From Actinomycetospora lemnae (lineage in GTDB: Bacteria; Actinomycetota; Actinomycetes; Mycobacteriales; Pseudonocardiaceae), in the NCBI RefSeq assembly GCF_028737315.1, contig NZ_JAQZAO010000023.1, forward strand, positions 1 through 44,436: a stretch of DNA of 44,436 bases, written 5' to 3'. Made by a program: the position numbers and the translations under genes. A model generated the notes under the pieces. That model searched no databases. It was not told the DNA's origin and was given only the letters and a program-made list of their open reading frames with translations. Below, piece by piece: positions 39,092 to 44,436 of the stretch (within the stretch, counting starts at the first letter, position 1; the number at the start of each line of letters is the position of its first letter).

Positions 39092-40159
39092 CTACGGCCG
39101 GCGCCCGCGCCACCCCTGCACGGGCAGGCCGAACTTGCGGACCAGGCGGTCGGTGAACGGCTGCACCCGCAGCCGGGCGAGCAGCACGGGGTTGCGCCCG
39201 CGGACCACCTCGACCCGCGAGCCCGGCGGCAGCTCGATCGTGCGCCGGCCGTCGCAGACGAGCACGCCGGCGTCGCCGCGGTTGGAGACCTCGAGGGCCA
39301 CCGACGACTCCGGCGAGACCACCAGCGGGCGCGCGAACAGCGCGTGGGCGTTGCTCGGCACCAGCAGCATCGCCTGCACCTCGGGCCACACCACCGGCCC
39401 GCCCGCCGAGAACGCATAGGCCGTCGAACCGGTCGGCGTCGCGACGAGCACCCCGTCGCAGGCGAACTCCGACACCGGGCGCGCGTCGACCTCGAGCACG
39501 ACGTCGAGCAGCCGCGCCCAGTTCATCTTCTCGACGATCGCCTCGTTGAGCGCCCACGTCCGGCCCAGCTCGGTGCCGTTCTGGTGCGCGACGACGTCGA
39601 CCGTCATGCGCTCCTCGACGCGGTAGGTGCGCCCGACGACGGCGTCGAGGACCTCGTCGAGGTCGTCGATGTCGGCCTCCGCGAGGAAGCCGACACGCCC
39701 GAGGTTCACCCCGAGCATCGGCACCCGCGCGTGCCGGGCGAGCTCCGCGGCCCGCAGGAGCGTCCCGTCCCCGCCGAGCACCAGGACGATCTCCATGCCC
39801 AGCGCGGCGTCCGACTCGGCCGGGACGGTGCGGGGGCGCATCGACGCGGGCAGGTCGTCGAAGAGCCCTTCGTCGGTGGAGTACTCGTCGGGCAGGATGT
39901 TCAGGGCGAACCCGGCCTCGGCCAGCCGACGGGCGGCCTCCGACGCCACCCGTCGCGTCGCCTCCCGCCCGGTGTGGACGACGAGCAGCGCGTTCCGCGA
40001 CGAGCCGTCACCGTCCACGCGGCCGGCCTCGGGGTGGGTCTCCACCGACGCGACGCTGTGCTCGCCCGGCGGAGGGCCGGCGACACCACCGACCCCGTTG
40101 CCCCGTGCCTCGGTCCCGACGCCGGTCACCGGCGCCCTCCCCTCGTCCGCGTCGTTCAC
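39092..40159 (-). CDS. nadK: NAD kinase
   Basis: A 355-residue NAD kinase that makes NADP using ATP or polyphosphate. Motifs are VLVLGGDGTLLRAAELA and the NE/D element ALNEAIVEK, plus ATPTGSTAYAFSAGGP. The first 55 or so residues are a low-complexity extension (GVGGVAGPPPGEHS) not usual for the family, so translation might begin later. The GTG at 40159 overlaps the tlyA stop (GTGA), which favours it. Order tlyA-nadK-recN is conserved in actinobacteria. Confidence 0.96.
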   Translation of the reverse strand: MNDADEGRAPVTGVGTEARGNGVGGVAGPPPGEHSVASVETHPEAGRVDGDGSSRNALLVVHTGREATRRVASEAARRLAEAGFALNILPDEYSTDEGLFDDLPASMRPRTVPAESDAALGMEIVLVLGGDGTLLRAAELARHARVPMLGVNLGRVGFLAEADIDDLDEVLDAVVGRTYRVEERMTVDVVAHQNGTELGRTWALNEAIVEKMNWARLLDVVLEVDARPVSEFACDGVLVATPTGSTAYAFSAGGPVVWPEVQAMLLVPSNAHALFARPLVVSPESSVALEVSNRGDAGVLVCDGRRTIELPPGSRVEVVRGRNPVLLARLRVQPFTDRLVRKFGLPVQGWRGRRP

Positions 40160-40983
40160 GCCGGTCCCCGTTCCACGGCCCGGCGGACCAGGGCCTCGTC
40201 GTCCCCGTCGGGATCGTCGTCGGTCCGCTGCAGCCAGCAGAAGTACTCCACGTTGCCCGAGGGCCCCGGCAGCGGGCTCGCGACGACGTCACGCAGCACC
40301 AGCCCCCGCTCCCGCGCGGCGCCCACGACGTCGAGCACGGCCGACGCCCGCAACGCCGGGTCGCGCACGACCCCGCCCGAGCCCAGCCGGTCGCGACCGA
40401 CCTCGAACTGCGGCTTGACCATCGGCACCAGGTCCCCGCCCGGGACCGTGCAGGAAACGAGCGCGTCGAGGACCAGGCGCAGCGAGATGAACGACAGGTC
40501 GGCGACGACGAGCTCGACCGGCCCGCCGATGTCCTCGGGCGTCAGCGCGCGGACGTTGACGCGGTCGTGCACGGCGACCCGCTGGTCGGTCTGCAGCGAC
40601 CACACCAGCTGCCCGTACCCGACGTCCACGGCCACGACCTCGCGCGCTCCACGACGCAGCAGCACGTCGGTGAAGCCGCCCGTGGACGCGCCGGCGTCGA
40701 GGCAGCGGCGTCCCTCGACCGCGAGGCCCTGCGGGACGAACGCCTCGAGCGCCCCCAGCAGCTTGCCCGCGCCGCGCGACGCCCAGCCCGGGTCGTCGAC
40801 GTCCTCGCGCACCACCACCGCGGCGGCGGTCTCGACGGCCGTCGCGGGCTTCGTCGCGACGGTGCCGCCGACCGTCACCCGGCCCTCGGCGATCAGCCCG
40901 GCCGCGTGCTCCCGCGACCGCGCCAGGCCGCGACGGACCAGCTCGGCGTCCAGGCGCAGCCGGCGCGCGGTGGACCGGGCCAC
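40156..40983 (-). CDS. tlyA: rRNA 2'-O-methyltransferase TlyA
   Basis: A 275-residue protein with an N-terminal S4 RNA-binding domain (RLRLDAELVRRGLARSREHA) and a FtsJ-like methyltransferase domain whose SAM motif is LDAGASTGGFTDVLL, followed by KPQFEVG. TlyA methylates the 2'-OH of cytidines in 16S and 23S rRNA (C1409 and C1920 in E. coli numbering), and its loss gives capreomycin resistance in mycobacteria. Haemolysin naming is historical. GTG start at 40983; it lies 5 bases after a 52-residue ORF and overlaps nadK by 4 bases. Confidence 0.96.
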   Translation of the reverse strand: MARSTARRLRLDAELVRRGLARSREHAAGLIAEGRVTVGGTVATKPATAVETAAAVVVREDVDDPGWASRGAGKLLGALEAFVPQGLAVEGRRCLDAGASTGGFTDVLLRRGAREVVAVDVGYGQLVWSLQTDQRVAVHDRVNVRALTPEDIGGPVELVVADLSFISLRLVLDALVSCTVPGGDLVPMVKPQFEVGRDRLGSGGVVRDPALRASAVLDVVGAARERGLVLRDVVASPLPGPSGNVEYFCWLQRTDDDPDGDDEALVRRAVERGPA

Positions 40984-40988
40984 CGCGC

Positions 40989-41147
40989 TCAGGTCCGGTC
41001 CAGGTCGGCCAGCACCGCGACCAGCGCGTCGTGCACCGCCTCGAAACGGACCGCGTGCTCGGCCGCGTCGTGCTCCCCACCGCCGTCCTGCCCGTCGGCG
41101 GGCAGCGCGGCGACGGCCTCGCGCAGGCTGGCGAGCGCGTCGGTCAT
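40989..41147 (-). CDS. Small conserved-position protein between HAD phosphatase and tlyA
   Basis: A 52-residue ORF, MTDALASLREAVAALPADGQ to AVLADLDRT, with the ATG at 41147 preceded by GGGGAG about 8 bases upstream. It ends 5 bases before the tlyA start. It is helical and acidic, with two amphipathic segments separated by a Gly/Asp/Glu-rich link, and has no membrane segment. I do not recognise its function. Its position equals that of the short hypothetical Rv1693 of M. tuberculosis (recall), which supports it as real despite its size. Confidence 0.75.
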   Translation of the reverse strand: MTDALASLREAVAALPADGQDGGGEHDAAEHAVRFEAVHDALVAVLADLDRT

Positions 41148-41203
41148 GGCGTGTGCTCCCCGGGCTGTTCGGTGGGCGGGTGCTCCGGCACCACGCTAAC
41201 GCC

Positions 41204-42196
41204 TCAACCGGTGGACAGGCCGAGTGTGCTGATCACCTTCTCGGCGGCCTCGTCACCGCCGCGCACCGCGTCGTGGGGCTCCGACGACGCCCACGCCGCG
41301 CGGCACAGGGCCCGCAGGGCGGCCGTGGCGTCACTCCCCTGGCCCTCGAGGACCAGCGCCGAGCCGTCGCGGCGGGCGGTCCAGCCGCCAGTGTCGCCGT
41401 CGCCGATCGCGGTCGGGGCGAGGTCGTCGTCGAGGACCCGCAGGTCGGCGCCGAGGTAGGTCGGGCGCTGCCCCGAGGGCGCGGCGAGGAGGCCGGCGGG
41501 GGTCGAGACGCCCGTGAGCACCAGGAGGCTCTCGGCGCCGACCGCGTGGGCGCCGGCGATGTCGGTGTCGAGCCGGTCGCCGACGACGAGCGGGTGCTGC
41601 GCGCCGGCCCGGGCGATGGCCTGCTGCAGCAGCGGTGCGGCCGGCTTGCCCGCGACGTCGGGCTCACGCGCGCACGCCGTGCGCAGCACCGCGACCATCG
41701 ACCCGTTGCCCGGCAGCAGGCCCCGCTCGTTCGGGAGCGTGGGGTCGACGTTGCAAGCGACCCACGCGGCGCCGCGGTTCAGCGCCAGCGCCGCCTCGGC
41801 GAGGATCCGCCAGCCCGTGTCCGGCGAGTGGCCCTGCACCACGGCCACGGGTTCGTCCTCCTCGGCGCGGACCGGCTCGAGGCCGACGAGGCGGATCTCC
41901 TCGGCGAGCGCCTCGGTGCCGACGACCAGGACCTTGTCGCCGGGCGAGAGTCGCTCCGCCAGCACCGCGGCGCCGGCCTGGGCGCTGGTGACGACGTCGT
42001 CGGTGTCGACGGTCAGACCGAGCTCGCGCAGGTGGTCGGCCACCTCGTCGGGCCCGCGCGACGCGTTGTTGGTGACGTACGAGACGGTCGCCCGCGCCCG
42101 CACGGCCTCGAGGCTCGCGACCGCGCCGTCGATCGCCGCCGGGCCGCGGTAGACCGTGCCGTCGAGGTCGACGAGCAGCGTGTCGTGCGTGCTCAC
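41204..42196 (-). CDS. HAD-IIA family sugar phosphatase
   Basis: A 330-residue HAD hydrolase of class IIA (NagD-like). The nucleophile motif is LLVDLDGTVYRGP, followed by VSYVTNNASRGPDEVA (motif II), GKPAAPLLQQAI with the catalytic lysine and HPLVVGDRLDTDIAGAH with the acidic pair. Mycobacterial Rv1692, in the same position, is a glycerol-3-phosphate phosphatase (recall); that substrate is possible here. An extra C-terminal stretch (WTARRDGSALVLEGQG) follows the domain. The GTG start overlaps the stop of the TPR gene by 4 bases. Confidence 0.93.
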   Translation of the reverse strand: MSTHDTLLVDLDGTVYRGPAAIDGAVASLEAVRARATVSYVTNNASRGPDEVADHLRELGLTVDTDDVVTSAQAGAAVLAERLSPGDKVLVVGTEALAEEIRLVGLEPVRAEEDEPVAVVQGHSPDTGWRILAEAALALNRGAAWVACNVDPTLPNERGLLPGNGSMVAVLRTACAREPDVAGKPAAPLLQQAIARAGAQHPLVVGDRLDTDIAGAHAVGAESLLVLTGVSTPAGLLAAPSGQRPTYLGADLRVLDDDLAPTAIGDGDTGGWTARRDGSALVLEGQGSDATAALRALCRAAWASSEPHDAVRGGDEAAEKVISTLGLSTG

Positions 42197-44193
42197 CCGG
42201 CCGACCCCGTGCCCGTCCCGGTCCCCGACGCCGCATCCTCGCGGTCGGTGTCCCCGGCCTCGTCGGCCTCGTCGGCCGCATCGGCGTCGTCGGCCGCATC
42301 GGCGTCGTCGGCCGCATCGGCGTCGTCGGCCGCATCGGCGTCGTCGGCCGCATCGGCGTCGTCGGCCGCATCGGCGTCGTCGGCCGCATCGGCGTCGTCG
42401 GCCGCGTCGTCGGCGACCTCGTCCTCGGCGGCCGCGTCGTCGGCGGCCCCGTCGTCGACCGCGTTCCCGACCGCAACCGCCGTGTCGCCGACGCCGAGCA
42501 TGATGGCCCGCTCCTCGGCGTCGGTCTCGCCCTCGACGTCGGTGCGGGCGGCCTCGAGGAACGCGCGGACGGCGTCGTCGGTGCGCCCGGCGGCCTGCAG
42601 GGCCTCGGCGTAGGCGTAGAAGAGCCGCGGCACCCACGGGTCGTCGCGGGACGCGTCGAGCGCCGGCACCTGGAGCCCGACCACCGCCGCGTCGTACTCA
42701 CCCAGGTCACGCCGGGCGCCCGACACCACGATGAGGAGCTCGACGGCGTCCTCCGTCTCGAGGTCGCGGGCCTCGGGGCTGCGGGACAGCTCGATCGCCC
42801 GCTCGGGACGGCCGAGGGCGCGCTCGGCGTCGGCCATCACCGGGAGGTGACCGTCGCCGCCCATCCGCCGGCTCGCGCGGAGCTCGGAGAGCGCCTCCGC
42901 CCACTCCCCCGCGTGGTACGCCGCGAGGCCCGCCGCCTCACGGACGATCGCCACCCGGCTCGCCCGGTGCCGCGCGAAGCGGGCGTGGGCGAGGGCCTGC
43001 TCGGGGTCGTCGTCGACGAGCTCGCCCACCGCGACGAGGTGCCGCGCGACCATGTCCGCCAGGTCCTTCGGGAGCCCCCGCAGGTCGCGGCGCGCCTCGG
43101 GGTCGAGCAGGTCGGGCGTGATGTCGTCGGGCAGCGGCGGCGCGACGGGACGCGGCGCCGCGTCCTGGTGGCGCTGGATCGCGGGCTCGTCCCGGCGATC
43201 CCCGCGGTCGCGGGTCTGCTCCTGGCGCGGACGGTCCTGGCGCGGTCCCTGACGGTCCGGTCCCCGACGAGCACCATCGGGACGCCCGCCGCGGTCGGCG
43301 CCGGGCCGGTCGTCCCGGCGCGGCCCGCCCGACGGACGGTCGCCCGTGCGGCGGTCGTCGCGGGGGCGTCCGCCCTCGGGCCGATCGCGTTGCGGCCGGT
43401 CGCCGCGGGGTCCGTCACCATGCGGCCGGTCGTCGCGGGGCCGGTCGTCACGGGGCCGGTCGTCACGGGGCCGGTCGCCGCGGCCGCGGTCACCCCGCGG
43501 ACGATCGTCACGGGGTCGGTCACCGCGCGGTCGTTCGTCGCGGGCTCGGTCGTCACGGGCGCGGTCACGCGACCGGTCCTCACGACGCGGACGGTCGTCC
43601 CGTCCGCGCTCGTCCTGGCGCCGGTCGTCCCGCGACCAGCCGCCACGCGGCCGATCGTCGCGAGGGCGGTCGTCGCGCGGTCGATCGTCCCGGCGGTCGG
43701 CACCACGCCGGTCGTCCCGCCCGCCGCCACCCGAGCGCGGGCCGCCGTCGGTGGGCCGGTCGTCGACGCGACCGCGGGAGCCAGGAGCTCCGCCACGGTC
43801 GCGGGGTGGCCCGCCGCCGGGCCGCCCGCCGGAGCGGTTGTCGCCGCGGGGCCCGTTGCGGCCGGCGCCACGGTCGTCGCCGGACGGCCGCCGGGGGCCC
43901 CCGCGGTCGGGACGCCCGGCTCCCTGGTCGCCACCCGACCGCCGGTCGGGGCCGCCTCGGGGGCGCTCGCCCCCACGGTCGTCGCGCGGCCCGCGATCGC
44001 GGCCCGCCGAGCGGTTGCCGCCCAGGCCCTGGCCTCCGCCTCGCGGTCCGCCTGACCGGGGACCGCCGCGGCCGCCGGCCGGACGGCCGCCGCTCGACGG
44101 CTGGTCGTCGCGTGGTGCGCCCGCGGTCCTGCCGCGCCGACCGCCGTCGTCGCCTCCGCGAGCGCCGGCGCCCTCCGACGGGTCGGACGACAT
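42193..44193 (-). CDS. Arg/Asp/Gly-rich disordered TPR protein
   Basis: A 666-residue protein in three parts. Residues 1 to about 350 are low-complexity, rich in Arg, Asp, Gly and Pro (repeats such as RPRDDRPRDDRP and GGRP). The middle (about 370-590) has tetratricopeptide-like helices (DDPEQALAHARFARHRAS, GEWAEALSELRASRRMGG, GRTDDAVRAFLEAAR). The C-terminus holds the sevenfold DADAAD repeat. Rv1691 in M. tuberculosis is a TPR protein at this place (recall), but I know of no such long arms there. An AGGAGG lies 7 bases before the ATG. The arginine-rich arm could bind RNA, and the gene lies just behind an rRNA operon. Function unknown. Confidence 0.9.
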   Translation of the reverse strand: MSSDPSEGAGARGGDDGGRRGRTAGAPRDDQPSSGGRPAGGRGGPRSGGPRGGGQGLGGNRSAGRDRGPRDDRGGERPRGGPDRRSGGDQGAGRPDRGGPRRPSGDDRGAGRNGPRGDNRSGGRPGGGPPRDRGGAPGSRGRVDDRPTDGGPRSGGGGRDDRRGADRRDDRPRDDRPRDDRPRGGWSRDDRRQDERGRDDRPRREDRSRDRARDDRARDERPRGDRPRDDRPRGDRGRGDRPRDDRPRDDRPRDDRPHGDGPRGDRPQRDRPEGGRPRDDRRTGDRPSGGPRRDDRPGADRGGRPDGARRGPDRQGPRQDRPRQEQTRDRGDRRDEPAIQRHQDAAPRPVAPPLPDDITPDLLDPEARRDLRGLPKDLADMVARHLVAVGELVDDDPEQALAHARFARHRASRVAIVREAAGLAAYHAGEWAEALSELRASRRMGGDGHLPVMADAERALGRPERAIELSRSPEARDLETEDAVELLIVVSGARRDLGEYDAAVVGLQVPALDASRDDPWVPRLFYAYAEALQAAGRTDDAVRAFLEAARTDVEGETDAEERAIMLGVGDTAVAVGNAVDDGAADDAAAEDEVADDAADDADAADDADAADDADAADDADAADDADAADDADAADDADAADEADEAGDTDREDAASGTGTGTGSAG
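42271..42396. repeat. Seven exact 18-bp tandem repeats in the TPR gene
   Basis: GTCGGCCGCATCGGCGTC is repeated seven times without change from 42271 to 42396, encoding DADAAD on the minus strand. The copies are identical at every base, and degenerate copies follow. This is expected to vary in number between strains. Confidence 0.95.
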
Positions 44194-44217
44194 GGACGGC
44201 CTCCTGTGGACATGCGA

Positions 44218-44249
44218 ACGGGCAGGGCTCCGGCCGGAGTCCTGCCCGT
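44218..44249 (-). terminator. Hairpin downstream of the rRNA operon, upstream of the TPR gene
   Basis: CGGGCAGG-G-CTCCGG pairs with CCGGAG-T-CCTGCCCG as a nearly perfect 30-base stem with almost no loop. It sits about 80 bases beyond the 5S end and 25 bases ahead of the TPR gene start. It could be a second rrn terminator or part of the leader of the TPR gene. Confidence 0.55.
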
Positions 44250-44301
44250 CGAGGTCCTGCTCGATCTCGTGGCGGCTCGTCGAGCCGTCGATGCTTGTTG
44301 C

Positions 44302-44322
44302 CCACCCCGGGTGTGGGGGTGG
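44302..44322 (-). terminator. rRNA operon terminator hairpin
   Basis: CCACCCC and GGGGTGG form a 7-bp stem with a 7-base loop just past the 3' end of the 5S gene on the minus strand. Confidence 0.5.
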
Positions 44323-44328
44323 TCGGGT

Positions 44329-44436
44329 GTTCCGGCGGTGTCCTACTCTCCCACGACCTGTCGGTCGCAGTACCATCGGCGCTGGAGGGCTTAGCTTCCG
44401 GGTTCGGGATGGGTCCGGGCGTTTCCCCTCCGCTGT
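44329..44436 (-). rRNA. rrf: 5S ribosomal RNA, 3' part (5' end outside window)
   Basis: The minus strand reads GGGGAAACGCCCGG, then CCCGAACCCGGAAGCTAAGC, TCCAGCGCCGATGGTACTGC and GTGGGAGAGTAGG, the conserved core of actinobacterial 5S rRNA. About 10 bases of the 5' end are missing. The 23S gene should lie just beyond the right edge. Confidence 0.95.

Noticed and set aside
42271..42396. CRISPR-like array
   Set aside because: The 18-bp units are contiguous, without spacers, and in frame within a protein gene.
42847..44055. A plus-strand frame of about 400 codons with VVTGPVVTGPV-type repeats opposite the TPR gene
   Set aside because: The regularity simply mirrors the RDDRP repeats on the minus strand, which has the ribosome binding site and the TPR core.

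Overview
The window is very GC-rich actinobacterial chromosome. Starts are often GTG (one TTG), genes overlap by 4 bp at NTGA junctions, and the gene order matches the segregation and cell-division neighbourhood of mycobacteria and other Mycobacteriales/Pseudonocardiales. I recognise, by recall and not by search, the order Rv1691-Rv1701 and Rv1708-Rv1713 of M. tuberculosis, plus the Rv1354c-Rv1355c pair. No σ54 gene is visible, and a member of the Pseudonocardiaceae is a reasonable guess but not proven.

Region 1 (1 to about 10,040) is accessory. At the left edge an IS21-type element is cut by the window (start of istA). Next come a Cu(+) P-type ATPase with an N-terminal cupredoxin domain, a divergent small SHOCT membrane protein and a shattered short-chain dehydrogenase remnant. 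A catabolic-looking cluster follows: two intact acyl-CoA dehydrogenase paralogues around an Rrf2/NsrR-type Fe-S regulator, an AcoR-type GAF protein ending in a LytTR DNA-binding domain, and a third acyl-CoA dehydrogenase reduced to a frameshifted pseudogene. A lower-GC DHFR/RibD-C-type gene then runs into the terminator and 3' end of tRNA-Pro(GGG).

Region 2 (10,040-18,600) holds tRNA-Pro, a lipoprotein of unknown family, a mannitol dehydrogenase family enzyme and a three-gene minus-strand unit: a GNAT/FeeM-like protein, a ThiF(E1)-nitroreductase fusion (Rv1355c/'MoeY' family) and a GAF-GGDEF-EAL c-di-GMP enzyme (Rv1354c-like). A DinB/MDMPI-fold protein ends this part. The unit is the best candidate here for an undescribed system.

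Region 3 (18,600-25,600) is the segregation and translation block parA-scpA-scpB-(carboxylesterase)-rluB-cmk-der, all on the minus strand. Region 4 (25,800-29,290) carries an MFS transporter and a divergent TetR/P450 pair bracketed by two related perfect palindromes.

Region 5 (29,280-44,200) is a long minus-strand series: a disordered arginine-rich TPR protein, a HAD-IIA phosphatase, a 52-residue small protein, tlyA, nadK, recN, steA, steB, pyrG, a Nudix hydrolase, ald and xerD, broken only by one plus-strand LLM-type oxidoreductase. The right edge holds the 3' part of a 5S rRNA on the minus strand, so an rRNA operon lies just outside the window.
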